DNA of 64,000 nt from positions 28,250 to 92,249 of the forward strand of contig NZ_JAUKPO010000028.1 of NCBI RefSeq assembly GCF_030503435.1. The letters are read 5' to 3'. Shown in pieces: positions 44,799 through 54,148 of the stretch (position 1 is its first letter; every line of letters starts with the position of its first letter). Origin of the DNA: Rhodocytophaga aerolata (GTDB lineage: Bacteria; Bacteroidota; Bacteroidia; Cytophagales; 172606-1). A program made the position numbers and the translations under genes. The notes beneath the pieces are model-generated. The model saw only the letters and a program-made list of their open reading frames with translations, was not told where the DNA came from and searched no databases.

Positions 44799-46697
44799 CT
44801 ACTTCTTTGTTATCCATTGGCAGGATTTTACCAGATTAATAAATTCCGTGCGGTAGCCTTCTTTGTCTGCTCCTTTGGCGCCTTCTGCCAGGTTTACTAT
44901 ATCCGTATAATTTGCCTGGCCTTTAAACTCTGAATTGCGAAGTAACATGCCAAAGCCGGCTACAGCTGCTGAGAACCGGAAGTTATCAGAAGTTTTACTC
45001 AAAGCTACAGGCTCATTTACCAAACTTTTGGTAAGTAATTGGCTTGTTTCACTATCTGGCTGTTTGTAGCGGAGTTTTAAAGTCATGAGTTCTTTAGATG
45101 TGAAAGCAGAGGGAGCAATTTTATTTTTCTGGTATTTCAGCTCATCTGTACCAGGCACTTCCTGATCCGTATTGGTAGCATCTGCGGGAATTAATTCATA
45201 TAAAGCAGTTACCGTATGGCCTGCACCTAGCTCACCGGCATCTTTTTTATCATTGTTAAAATCTTCATTTTTCAGGGCACGGTTTTCATAGCCCACTAAG
45301 CGGTAAGCTTTTACTTTAGCCGGGTTAAACTCTACCTGTATTTTTACATCTTTAGCAATAGTAAACAAGGTACCGCCAAACTCATTGACCAACACTTTGC
45401 GGGCTTCCATCATATTGTCAATATAGGCGTAATTACCATTGCCTTTATCTGCCAGAATTTCCATTTTGGAATCTTTGTAATTACCCATGCCAAAGCCTAA
45501 TACGGTCAGGAAAATACCTGTTTCCCGCTTCTGCTCAATGAGTCTTTCCATAGCTGCGTTGCTGGAAACACCTACATTAAAATCACCATCGGTAGCCAGA
45601 ATTACCCGGTTATTGCCTTCTTTTATAAAGTTTTCTTTGGCTATTTTGTACGCTAACTCTATTCCTGCTCCGCCAGCTGTAGACCCGCCAGCTTGCAGAC
45701 GATCGAGGGCATCAAGTATTTCTTCTTTGTGGCTACCGGAAGTACTTGGCAGTACTAAACCGGCCGCTCCTGCATATACGACTATAGCTACCCGGTCTTG
45801 CGGCCTTAACTGCCCCAACAACATACTAAATGCTGATTTAAGTAAAGGTAATTTCTCCGGAGAATCCATTGAGCCCGACACATCCACTAAAAACACCAGA
45901 TTAGAAGGCGGCAAGTTTTGGGTAGGAATTTCTTTGCCTTGCAATCCAATATGCACTAACCGGTGATTTTTATTCCAGGGACAATCGGACATTTCGGTCG
46001 TGATAGAAAAGGGATCTTTGCCTGTAGGCTGCGGATAATCGTAGGTAAAATAATTTACCATCTCCTCAATCCGAACGGCATCTTTGGGAGGCATTTGTCC
46101 TTGATTTAAGAAACGCCGCATGTTGCTGTAGGAAGCCGCATCTACATCGATCGAAAAAGTAGAAAGCGGATTTTTTAACGCCTCGCGGAAGCCATTCTCT
46201 TCAACAGCCTCATATTCTTCTGTATTATGGCTAATTCTATCTTCATCAGCCATAACACCCATGGGAGCAGTGGGGGCAGCCATCGTTATCTCACTCTCCA
46301 TAATCATATATGCATCGGCAGCTTTTTCTTCATTTTTGAATTTTTTAGCCATCGGCCTTGCCCGATGAATAGTAACCACCTCTTGCAAGGCTTGTACATC
46401 AGGTGTTAACTTTACATCAATTACCTGCCGGTTATTTACCTTAACTTCCAAAGTCTTATAGCCAATATAGCTGAACACTACTACACCATTGGATTGCGGA
46501 ATTGTAATTTCGTAGTTGCCTTTTGCATCAGAAGTGGTGCCAATAGACGTGCCTTTTGCGAGGATGTTTACCCCTGGCAAAGGAGAGCTGTTTTCGGCAT
46601 CGGTAATGGTGCCTGTAATTTTATGGTCTTGCTTTACTTCATACATTCCCAGGAAAGCATACACCACGAGAGTGAAGGTAATAATGAATTTGCCCAT
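44799..46697 (-). CDS. YfbK-type VWA protein with carboxypeptidase-regulatory-like N-domain
   Basis: A 632-residue exported protein. After a signal (FIITFTLVVYAFLGMYEV) comes a carboxypeptidase-D-regulatory-like beta sandwich (ITGTITDAENSSPLPGVNILAKGT in parts; SYIGYKTLEVKV), common in Bacteroidota outer-membrane and surface proteins, then the YfbK N-terminal block (LSTFSIDVDAASYSNMRRFL; VRIEEMVNYFTYDYP), the VWA domain with LVFLVDVSGSMD (MIDAS DxSxS) and ILATDGDFNVG, and a C-terminal DUF3520-like part. It probably acts at the envelope as a metal-dependent adhesion or assembly factor. Its VWA motif is intact, unlike the degenerate one at 20570-21880. Confidence 0.93.
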   Translation of the reverse strand: MGKFIITFTLVVYAFLGMYEVKQDHKITGTITDAENSSPLPGVNILAKGTSIGTTSDAKGNYEITIPQSNGVVVFSYIGYKTLEVKVNNRQVIDVKLTPDVQALQEVVTIHRARPMAKKFKNEEKAADAYMIMESEITMAAPTAPMGVMADEDRISHNTEEYEAVEENGFREALKNPLSTFSIDVDAASYSNMRRFLNQGQMPPKDAVRIEEMVNYFTYDYPQPTGKDPFSITTEMSDCPWNKNHRLVHIGLQGKEIPTQNLPPSNLVFLVDVSGSMDSPEKLPLLKSAFSMLLGQLRPQDRVAIVVYAGAAGLVLPSTSGSHKEEILDALDRLQAGGSTAGGAGIELAYKIAKENFIKEGNNRVILATDGDFNVGVSSNAAMERLIEQKRETGIFLTVLGFGMGNYKDSKMEILADKGNGNYAYIDNMMEARKVLVNEFGGTLFTIAKDVKIQVEFNPAKVKAYRLVGYENRALKNEDFNNDKKDAGELGAGHTVTALYELIPADATNTDQEVPGTDELKYQKNKIAPSAFTSKELMTLKLRYKQPDSETSQLLTKSLVNEPVALSKTSDNFRFSAAVAGFGMLLRNSEFKGQANYTDIVNLAEGAKGADKEGYRTEFINLVKSCQWITKK

Positions 46698-46856
46698 AGA
46701 TGTGTTTTTTCTCTATGATGCAGGGAATGCAATGATTCCATAAAGGCGGAGAAATTTTTGATTCATGCCCTAAAGGGGATGACAATGCAAAAGACAAACT
46801 AGCGCATATGGCTATGAAACCCAGATTGGAATATATTTTCAAATTTTCACATTTCC

Positions 46857-48101
46857 CTACTCTTCTTCCAGATAATCCAGGTCTTTATGAAAAGTTTCTT
46901 CCAGAAAATACAGGGCAATAAAGGCAACCACTATTGTAATGATTCCTACAATAGCACCACCATACACTACGCCTACGCTTTCTTTTATTTTCAGGAAAAC
47001 CAGAGTAATGGGAATAAAAGCACCTCTCACAAAGTTTGGCACCGTAGTGGCAACGGTAGCCCGCAAATTAGTACCAAATAGTTCTGCCGCAATAGTAACA
47101 AACAAGGCCCAGTAGCCATTGGCAAATCCTAAAAACACACAGATGCCATAAAAAAAGGTGAGTTCTTTTACCGGAGAGAATAAATACACCAGAATAAACA
47201 GCGTGGACAACGAGATAAACAAACGGATAACTTTTTTGCGGCTTTTGACATACTGGCTAAGAAAGCCACTGATTATATCGCCGGCAACTTGTCCGGAAAA
47301 AGCCAGCATCACCGCTTTTCCGGCTACTACCGGCTCACTAATTCCCATAGCTTTGCTGAACTCTGGAGAAAAAGTTATCAGAATTCCCATCACAAACCAT
47401 ATCGGTAAGCCTACCAGAATACATTTTATATATTTGGCAAAGCGGGCTTTATTGGTAAATATCATGAAGATATTCCCGCGCTGTACAGATTGTTGTTTAA
47501 TTTGCTTAAAAATACCTGATTCAAATACTTTTACGCGCATCAGCAGCAACAGCAATCCTAATCCGCCGCCAATAAAATACGAGATCCGCCAGTCGAACAG
47601 GTCGGCAATGAAGTAGGCGAGAATGGCACCCATTACCCCCATAGTGGCTACAAGGGTAGTACCATAGCCGCGGATTTCTTTGGGTAATACCTCGGCTACC
47701 AGCGTAATTCCTGCACCCAATTCCCCAGCTAAGCCAATGCCTGCAATAAACCGGAGTATGGCATATTGCCCAATAGTGGTTACCATGCCATTAGCCAGGT
47801 TGGCAAGAGAATAAATAAGAATAGAACCAAACAGTACAGATAAGCGACCTTTTTTGTCTCCTAAAATTCCCCAGAAAACGCCGCCAATCAACAAACCGGC
47901 CATTTGCATATCCAACAGCATAATGCCATCTTCCAGCAGCCTGTCATCCGTAAGCCCTAAAGCCCGCAGACTGGGCACCCGCACGATACTGAACAGAAAT
48001 AAGTCATACATATCTACTAAATATCCCAATGCAGCTACAATTACCGGAATTTTAAAGAGCTGTTTGGATACATTAGTCTGGGTGGTTGCCTGGTTGAGCA
48101 T
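46857..48101 (-). CDS. MFS transporter, sugar/uronate-type neighbourhood
   Basis: A 414-residue major facilitator with 12 TM segments. Motif A is GGVFWGILGDKKGRLSVLFG between TM2 and TM3, and the later GDIISGFLSQYVKSRKKVI is its counterpart in the second half. GELGAGITLVAEVLPKEIRGYGTTLVATMG, in TM4-TM5, is typical of the sialic-acid/metabolite-H+ symporter branch of MFS. It lies at the end of a reverse-strand group with SDR, Gfo/Idh/MocA, isomerase and GH88 genes, so uptake of an oligosaccharide- or uronate-derived sugar is likely. No substrate can be read from sequence. Confidence 0.92.
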   Translation of the reverse strand: MLNQATTQTNVSKQLFKIPVIVAALGYLVDMYDLFLFSIVRVPSLRALGLTDDRLLEDGIMLLDMQMAGLLIGGVFWGILGDKKGRLSVLFGSILIYSLANLANGMVTTIGQYAILRFIAGIGLAGELGAGITLVAEVLPKEIRGYGTTLVATMGVMGAILAYFIADLFDWRISYFIGGGLGLLLLLMRVKVFESGIFKQIKQQSVQRGNIFMIFTNKARFAKYIKCILVGLPIWFVMGILITFSPEFSKAMGISEPVVAGKAVMLAFSGQVAGDIISGFLSQYVKSRKKVIRLFISLSTLFILVYLFSPVKELTFFYGICVFLGFANGYWALFVTIAAELFGTNLRATVATTVPNFVRGAFIPITLVFLKIKESVGVVYGGAIVGIITIVVAFIALYFLEETFHKDLDYLEEE

Positions 48102-48199
48102 AAAAATATGATGAAATGTGTAAACTTGAAAATATGGAAATGTGCTATAGTATGCTCCTACAAAATTTTACTTTGTCAGATGACTCATTGGCACATCAC

Positions 48200-48970
48200 T
48201 TATAACCTAGGCATGGTGAGTCCGCCATCTACCATAATTACCTGGCCGGTAGAATAGGGAAAATCGCCTTTGGCTAGCGCTGCCACTGCTTTTCCTACAT
48301 CTTCGGGGTAGCCCCACCGTTTTTGCACACATAAGCCTCCCTCTATTAAGCGGTCGTATTTTTCTGTTACGCCGGCCGTCATATCGGTTTTGATTACGCC
48401 AGGCCGGACTTCGTATACCGGAATGTTAAACTCTCCTAAGCGGGCGGCAAATAGTTGTGTAGCCATACTTAACCCGGCTTTAGCAATACAATACTCTCCC
48501 CGGTTCACAGATACCACCGTAGCTGATATGGACGACACATTAACAATACATCCCCAGAAATCGGCTTGCGCGTTTTTCTGCGCAATCATCCAGTTGGCAG
48601 CGGCCTGGGTCAGAAAGTAAGCTCCTTGCAGGTTGGTAGAAAGTACATAATGAAAGCTTTCTTCGGTAGCTTCCAGAATATCGCGGCGTTCTTTAGGAGC
48701 TACCCCTGCATTATTTACCAGCACATGCAATCTGCCAAAATGATTTTTAATTTTAGCTAACATAGCTTCTCTGGCCTCTTTAGAAGCAATATCTCCCTGG
48801 CAATAGATCACCTCAGCTCCTAATCCTTGCAAATGAGCCATCACGTCTTTCACGGATGCTTCTTCCCGGACACCATTGATAGCTAAGTCAAAGCCACTTT
48901 TGGCTAGATGTTCGGCTATACCTAATCCGATTCCCCGGCTGCCTCCGGTTATAAATGCTACTTTTTTCAT
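48200..48970 (-). CDS. SDR-family NAD(P) oxidoreductase
   Basis: A 256-residue classical SDR. Cofactor motif TGGSRGIGLGIAEHL at residues 8-22, VNNAGVAP, catalytic NVSSISATVVSVNRGEYCIAKAG with Ser, Tyr and Lys in the usual spacing, and VRPGVIKTDM. Annotation pipelines often name this type 3-ketoacyl-ACP reductase, but the neighbours point to a sugar-acid or keto-uronate reduction. Compared with the SDR pseudogene at 822-1710 all catalytic residues are intact, and the two are different subgroups. A hairpin at 49018-49073 separates it from the Gfo/Idh/MocA gene. Confidence 0.93.
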   Translation of the reverse strand: MKKVAFITGGSRGIGLGIAEHLAKSGFDLAINGVREEASVKDVMAHLQGLGAEVIYCQGDIASKEAREAMLAKIKNHFGRLHVLVNNAGVAPKERRDILEATEESFHYVLSTNLQGAYFLTQAAANWMIAQKNAQADFWGCIVNVSSISATVVSVNRGEYCIAKAGLSMATQLFAARLGEFNIPVYEVRPGVIKTDMTAGVTEKYDRLIEGGLCVQKRWGYPEDVGKAVAALAKGDFPYSTGQVIMVDGGLTMPRL

Positions 48971-49017
48971 AAATGATTACTATCCTCAATTAGTAGGTAA
49001 TTGAATTTCGAATACCG

Positions 49018-49073
49018 AACAAGGAATGCCGGATGACTAAGTAGTATTTCTTCATCAGTCATTATTCCTTGTT
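49018..49073 (-). repeat. Long imperfect hairpin between Gfo/Idh/MocA and SDR genes
   Basis: AACAAGGAAT (49018-49027) pairs with ATTCCTTGTT (49064-49073); inside it ATGACT pairs with AGTCAT. There is no T tail, so it may be a processing or repeat element rather than a terminator. Confidence 0.55.
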
Positions 49074-49106
49074 CATCTGTTGGATTTCAGTATACTCTAT
49101 CCACTC

Positions 49107-50252
49107 TTACAACTCTTCCACCTTTACCCAGCAACGTTTTTCCCAGCTTTCTATGCCTTTTTCTGCCAGTTGTACACCTTTAGCTCCCTCATATAAATTC
49201 CAGGGAAAGGGATCATCTTTTACTACATGTTTCAGGAAAAGCTCCCATTGTGCTTTAAAAGCATTATCGTATGGCTCCTGCTCTGGTACTTTTGCCCATC
49301 CTTCAAAAAATTTAATTGGCTGCTCAATATCTGGGTTCCAGACTGGTTTGGGCGTATTGCCATAGTGTTGAATATAACATTCGCGTAAGCCGGCCACCGC
49401 AGAGCCTTTGGTACCATCCACTTGCAAGGTTAATAGGTCATCCCGGCGAACACGTACCGTCCAGGAGGAATTGAACTGGGCTATTATGCCTCCTTCCAGT
49501 TCAAAGGTGGCATAGGCGGCATCGTCGGCGGTGCATGTATAGGGTTTGCCTTGTTCGTCTATGCGTTCGGGAATATGGGTAGCACCCAGGCAGGATACCG
49601 CTTTCACTTTTCCGAAAATATTATCCAGTACATACCGCCAGTGACAGAGCATATCTACAATAATACCTCCATCGTCTTCTTTGCGGTAATTCCAGGAAGG
49701 CCGCTGTGCCGGAATGGTATGACCTTCAAACACCCAGTAGCCAAACTCTCCCCGTACCGATAATATCTGGCCAAAAAATCCATTCTGAATTAGCCTTTGC
49801 AATTTCAGCAAGCCAGGTAGCCAAAGTTTATCCTGTACTACGCCATTTTTTAGTCCGGCTTCTGTGCACAAGGTATATAATTCCAGGGCAGTTTTTGCAT
49901 CTACGGCAGTAGGTTTTTCGCAGTACACGTTTTTGCCGGCTTTTACGGCTTTGCGTACGCCTTCTGCCCGCCGGCCGGTGGTTTGGGCATCGAAATAAAT
50001 GCTGTAATAAGGATCTGCCAGGGGTTCATCTACATTGGTGGTGATTTTTTCTACTCCTGATAGTTTACTGAGTTTCTGGAGTTTATTTATATCGCGGCCT
50101 ACCAGTATGGGATCTGGCATAATCACTTCACTGGGGCTTATTTTGACACCGCCTTGCCTAATAATTTCTACAATAGAACGCATCAGGTGCTGATTGGTAC
50201 CCATCCGGCCAGTAACGCCGTTCATGATAATGCCTACTTTATGTTCCTTCAT
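49107..50252 (-). CDS. Gfo/Idh/MocA-family oxidoreductase
   Basis: A 381-residue NAD(P)-dependent sugar dehydrogenase family member. The N-terminal Rossmann start KVGIIMNGVTGRMGTNQHL is a variant of GxGxxG, then KAVKAGKNVYCEKPTAVD with the family's conserved EKP, and GGIIVDMLCHWRYVLDNIFG in the substrate domain, where the His is at the catalytic position. ATFELEGGIIAQFNSSW and the final helix follow. It acts in the cytoplasm, probably on a sugar or sugar acid made by the neighbouring GH88 and isomerase genes. The variant GVTGRMG loop is also seen in other members, so activity is plausible. Confidence 0.93.
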   Translation of the reverse strand: MKEHKVGIIMNGVTGRMGTNQHLMRSIVEIIRQGGVKISPSEVIMPDPILVGRDINKLQKLSKLSGVEKITTNVDEPLADPYYSIYFDAQTTGRRAEGVRKAVKAGKNVYCEKPTAVDAKTALELYTLCTEAGLKNGVVQDKLWLPGLLKLQRLIQNGFFGQILSVRGEFGYWVFEGHTIPAQRPSWNYRKEDDGGIIVDMLCHWRYVLDNIFGKVKAVSCLGATHIPERIDEQGKPYTCTADDAAYATFELEGGIIAQFNSSWTVRVRRDDLLTLQVDGTKGSAVAGLRECYIQHYGNTPKPVWNPDIEQPIKFFEGWAKVPEQEPYDNAFKAQWELFLKHVVKDDPFPWNLYEGAKGVQLAEKGIESWEKRCWVKVEEL

Positions 50253-50372
50253 GGAATTGGGGGTTGTTTGGATTTTGTTAATAATTCTATTCTTTAGAGT
50301 AGTTTCTTCTTTTTGTTGATAGTACTTATCTATTATTTTCAGGCTTGTACGCTATCGTTTGCCATATTCATT

Positions 50373-51503
50373 TCAGTTTTGGGTAGTAAGAACTTCTTTT
50401 AATTCTCTTAGCAATACCGTTGATCGTAAGTTCAAATCCGTTATTCCCCAGTTATAATTTCTGAGCAGGACTACTCCATATTGAGAATCTGTCTCAAAAA
50501 GTAAATTTGCTCTATATCCGGGCGTACCTCCCTGATGGCCAATCGTATGAACAATGCTATCCTGATAGATGGTAAAACCAAGTCCGTAGTTTTCTTCCCA
50601 ACTTCCTTCTGGTGTTTGCGTAGTCTGCATGGCTATCAAATCATCCTGACTCACTATTTGAGAATAACCCATGTTACAAATCATAAACCTGGCTAAATCA
50701 TTGGCAGTTGACCAGATCCCACCATTAGGCACAGCCCAACTTCTTCCCACCAGTTCTTTTTCTGGCCGCTCATCGTCATACCCACCCATAGGGCCGCCAG
50801 ATCTGCCGTGAGCCCAGTGCTGCATCCTGTCTTTAGGTATGGTGTAGAAAGTATTTGTCATACCTAAAGGGTCAAATACTTTTGTTTGCATCAACTCAAT
50901 AAATGGTTTGTCAGAAGCACGGGAAAGAGCCAATCCTAGAATGCCAAAGCCTATATTTGAATAATTGTATTTCTCACCTGGTTTGTGGGTAAAATCTGTG
51001 AATGGCAGGCAGTCTACTAAAATTGACTCCCATTCCTCCACACTCCCATGGCGATATTGCATGTGAGGAAGGTGAGTCAAGCCTGATGTATGACTAGCTA
51101 ATTGACGAAAGGTGAATTTTGTAGAATCCGAATACCCTTTAATCTTTCTAACCTCTGGTAAATACTTCTCAACTGGTTCATCCAGAGATATAGTACCCTC
51201 TTTTATCAGTTGCATCATCAGAAATGCTGTGAATGATTTGGAAATGGATCCTATTCTGTAAATATTGTTTGTGTCTGCCTGTAAACCCTTTAAATCTGAT
51301 ATTCCAAAAGCTTTTGACCGGATAATTTGATCTCCTTTCACAATGACCATTGACATGCTCCCATTGAGATTGTCGTCACGTAGATCTTTCTGCAGTTGCC
51401 ATTCAAACTCATCAAGAATTGCATCTATTTCCCTTTCTGAGGATGGTGACTTATCACATCCAATCAGCGTAAATAGGAATAATATTGCAAAAACTTTTTT
51501 CAT
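50373..51503 (-). CDS. Serine hydrolase lipoprotein, beta-lactamase class C-like
   Basis: A 376-residue exported protein with a clean lipobox (LFTLIGC, Cys16). It has the penicillin-binding/class C fold motifs: SISKSF (SxxK nucleophile), YNYSNIG (YxN) and HTIGHQGG (HxG). Such proteins may be esterases, peptidases or transpeptidase-like; true beta-lactamase activity is unlikely to be inferred from these. It interrupts the sugar utilisation group and has no obvious metabolic link to it, so it may have been inserted. Flanking gaps (120 and 82 bp) hold no clear promoter. Confidence 0.93.
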   Translation of the reverse strand: MKKVFAILFLFTLIGCDKSPSSEREIDAILDEFEWQLQKDLRDDNLNGSMSMVIVKGDQIIRSKAFGISDLKGLQADTNNIYRIGSISKSFTAFLMMQLIKEGTISLDEPVEKYLPEVRKIKGYSDSTKFTFRQLASHTSGLTHLPHMQYRHGSVEEWESILVDCLPFTDFTHKPGEKYNYSNIGFGILGLALSRASDKPFIELMQTKVFDPLGMTNTFYTIPKDRMQHWAHGRSGGPMGGYDDERPEKELVGRSWAVPNGGIWSTANDLARFMICNMGYSQIVSQDDLIAMQTTQTPEGSWEENYGLGFTIYQDSIVHTIGHQGGTPGYRANLLFETDSQYGVVLLRNYNWGITDLNLRSTVLLRELKEVLTTQN

Positions 51504-51585
51504 ATGAAAGAGGAAGTGCTGAACATAATAAGTATCTACACATTATATATTCTACTCTTTAAACATCTACAAGTAAATTCCATCT

Positions 51586-52425
51586 TCAAGAGTGCTCCAG
51601 ATACGCCTCTTTAATCTTCTTCAGAAAAGCAGATTGATCTTCGGACCAGTATTTAGTAGAAAATATTTCTACCTCATTAAAGCCATTGAACCCGGCTTTC
51701 TCCACCCAGCTGCGGATTTGCCTCACAGGAATACAGCCTTCACCCATTAAACCGCGGTCATTCAGCATATCGGTAGTAGGGGTTTTCCAGTCGCAGATGT
51801 GGAAGGCAAACAGGTGTCCATTTTTGCCGCAACGGGCAATTTCGGCTTCCAGGTATGGGTCCCACCAGAGGTGGTATACGTCCACGGCTACTCCTACATA
51901 GGCAGAGTTAATTTCTTCTGCCATATCATTTGCCTGAGCTAAGGTGTTGATGGCAGAGCGGCTATCGGCATACATGGGGTGAAGCGGCTCTATGGCTAAT
52001 TTAACCCCGGCACTCTCCGCATAAGGCAATACCGTTTGAATTCCCTCTTTTATCTGCTTTCGTGATTCTTCCAACGGTTGACCAGGTACGGCTCCACATA
52101 CGAGTACAATCATAGGGGCACCTAAGGCAGCTGCTTCATCTACGGCTTTTTTGTTATCATCAATGGCTTTTTGTCGGCCACTTGCCTCCAGATGCGGAAA
52201 GAAACCGCCGCGGCATAAAGAGATTACCTGTAAGTTATAATCCCGCAGCATTTGCCCGGTTTGTTTAATATCTCTCCCATATAAGGCATCTCTCCAGACC
52301 GTAATACCCCCAATGCCTTCTTCAAAATAGTGTCTGGCGGCTTCTTCAATGGTCCAGGGTTTAGTGGTAATAGTATGGATACAGAGTTTCGAAAAATCTG
52401 TTACAGGTTTAGGGGGAGTAGTCAT
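51586..52425 (-). CDS. Sugar phosphate isomerase/epimerase (TIM barrel, AP-endonuclease-2-like)
   Basis: A 279-residue TIM-barrel protein of the xylose-isomerase-like family. Key parts are GGITVWRDALYG, LQVISLCRGGFFPH, APMIVLVCGAVPG, LAIEPLHPMYADSRSAINT with a metal-binding Glu, VGVAVDVYHLWWDPYLEAEI with Asp/His ligands, FAFHICDWKTPT and FNEVEIFS with the last Glu. These form a plausible divalent-metal site. Likely acts on a ketose or keto-acid in the sugar catabolism encoded next door. Short 14-bp tandem repeats lie directly upstream. Confidence 0.92.
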   Translation of the reverse strand: MTTPPKPVTDFSKLCIHTITTKPWTIEEAARHYFEEGIGGITVWRDALYGRDIKQTGQMLRDYNLQVISLCRGGFFPHLEASGRQKAIDDNKKAVDEAAALGAPMIVLVCGAVPGQPLEESRKQIKEGIQTVLPYAESAGVKLAIEPLHPMYADSRSAINTLAQANDMAEEINSAYVGVAVDVYHLWWDPYLEAEIARCGKNGHLFAFHICDWKTPTTDMLNDRGLMGEGCIPVRQIRSWVEKAGFNGFNEVEIFSTKYWSEDQSAFLKKIKEAYLEHS

Positions 52426-52454
52426 TAGACAATGGTCAGTAAGAATTTTCAGTA

Positions 52455-52493
52455 GTCATTCGTCAGCAGTCATTCGTCAGTAATCATTGGTCA
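52455..52493. repeat. 14-bp tandem repeats between GH88 and isomerase genes
   Basis: GTCATTCGTCAGCA, GTCATTCGTCAGTA and a partial third copy (ATCATTGGTCA) run head to tail, the last ending in the GH88 stop codon. They resemble the TCATT-rich repeats near 22830 and 49060 and look like slippage-prone spacer DNA. Confidence 0.7.
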
Positions 52494-53879
52494 TTGCCCA
52501 GACGCGCAGGAATAAAACGTGTAATACGGCTCGTTTTTAATCATCCGCCCTACATACAAGGCCAGTTCCCGGATATGATAATCGCCCCACATACTGGATT
52601 CGCCATAGGGGATTTTACTTCCTTCCGGTACATAATCCCATCCATTCGGGCGGTGATAAATAGAGTGCAGCAACAATCCCTGATGATTGGGATCTGTACT
52701 CAGATAGGGCTCTTCCAATAATCTATTCAGCACCGTTAAACCTGCCTGACGGTAGGTATTTCCATCATCCGTTTGCCCTTTGTTTATTAAATAGTTGCCT
52801 AACCGTAGCAACCCTTGGGCTCCAATGGCTGCAGCTGAGCTGTCTACCGGTTCGTGTTCATTATAAGGTTCAGCTGGACGTTCCAGATAATTACCTAATT
52901 TATGCAGGTTTGGTGCCCCAGTATCCCAATAAGGAATGCCATCTACCGGCGTATGGGCTATATAAAAATCACAGGTGGCTCTGGCAGCTTTCAGCATAAA
53001 CTCTTCAAGCTGCTTTCTTCCACCGAAGGCCTCTAATTCTGTATCAGGTAATATTTCAAGGCATTCCAGTTCTTCGGCAAAGCCACACATTGCCCATGCC
53101 AGGCCACGTGTCCAGGTGGTAAAGCCAGAATAGCCTTGCTGAGAGTTAGGACTGCGGAAATTGCCATCTTTGGTATTGAAAATACTTTCGTGAGCGGTAC
53201 GTCCCCAGATATCATAGGAGTCGCGTCCTTCCCCGTAGTATACCGAATAATTGGCGGTGGCTTTGCTATGAAGCAAGGCTCTCTCCAACAGATTTATCTT
53301 TACATCATTCTCTGCCTGAAACACATGGCCCAGCAGATGGCTTACCACCAAAGCCCGGCACGAACGGATGGTATCGACAAACAAGGAATGTGGACCGTTG
53401 AAGGAATGAATAAACCCCCCGTTTTTGATGGTAGTCCAGCGACTGGCTTGCACGACACCGGAAATTTTCAATGCCAGTTCATAAAAGTTCTTTTCCCACT
53501 CATTATACTCCGTTTTGCCTTCCTTCATCAGCCGCAGCAGATTGCCATAGGTACTTACGTTATTAAAGCCATGATCGTGTACACCAATATGGCTGATATG
53601 CGGAGCCATTACTTCCAGTGTTTTTTTCCTTCCGCTTTGCAAAAATTCCTTCTCTCCGGTGGCATCGTATTGAAGAATAGCTGAACCAAACTGAAAGCCC
53701 TGTGTCCACTCGGTCCAGCCACGGGTGCTGTACTGGCCTTTGATGGTAAATACCGGGGAGCCTTTGGATACATCGTATTTTTTGTCCATCAAGCCGATTT
53801 TATTTCCGGAAAGTTCCCAGAAGGTATTGAGTTTGGCTTGGAGGTCAGTGGGTTGCAGGCGGCTGTTAATGGAAATCAT
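52491..53879 (-). CDS. Glycoside hydrolase family 88-like (unsaturated glucuronyl hydrolase)
   Basis: About 462 residues, an alpha/alpha-barrel protein like GH88 unsaturated glucuronyl hydrolases, which remove 4,5-unsaturated uronic acid from oligosaccharides released by polysaccharide lyases. Supporting parts are RGWTEWTQGFQFGSAILQYDATG, MAPHISHIGVHDHGFNN with an Asp in the catalytic region, GYSGFTTWTRGLAWAMCGFAEEL and DGIPYWDTGAPN, with DSSAAAIGAQGLLRL near the end. I chose the ATG at 53879 because the frame beyond it only offers a TTG. No signal peptide is visible, so it is cytoplasmic as is common for GH88. GH105 has a related fold, so the precise family is not certain. Confidence 0.88.
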   Translation of the reverse strand: MISINSRLQPTDLQAKLNTFWELSGNKIGLMDKKYDVSKGSPVFTIKGQYSTRGWTEWTQGFQFGSAILQYDATGEKEFLQSGRKKTLEVMAPHISHIGVHDHGFNNVSTYGNLLRLMKEGKTEYNEWEKNFYELALKISGVVQASRWTTIKNGGFIHSFNGPHSLFVDTIRSCRALVVSHLLGHVFQAENDVKINLLERALLHSKATANYSVYYGEGRDSYDIWGRTAHESIFNTKDGNFRSPNSQQGYSGFTTWTRGLAWAMCGFAEELECLEILPDTELEAFGGRKQLEEFMLKAARATCDFYIAHTPVDGIPYWDTGAPNLHKLGNYLERPAEPYNEHEPVDSSAAAIGAQGLLRLGNYLINKGQTDDGNTYRQAGLTVLNRLLEEPYLSTDPNHQGLLLHSIYHRPNGWDYVPEGSKIPYGESSMWGDYHIRELALYVGRMIKNEPYYTFYSCASGQ

Positions 53880-54148
53880 TATATGTGTTTTGCTGAATGT
53901 ATTTAAAAGATAAAATAATTTATACAAGAAGTGCTATTGCTTCTTAAGTAAGATAAAAAATTGGCGATTTTGTACTCATGCCTGCCCATAAAATTTTACT
54001 AAGCATGCACAGGAGATGTTTCTAAACAGATTACTGAATAAAGTATACTAAATAATTGAATTGTTCAATCTTAAAGACTATTTTGTTGCAATAAATCCAT
54101 TCGATTCAATAGTTAAACTGCCATTTTATTTATCAACTTTTTTACTTT

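Noticed and set aside
52455..52493. CRISPR-like reading of the 14-bp repeats
   Set aside because: Repeats are too short, have no spacers, and no cas gene is near.
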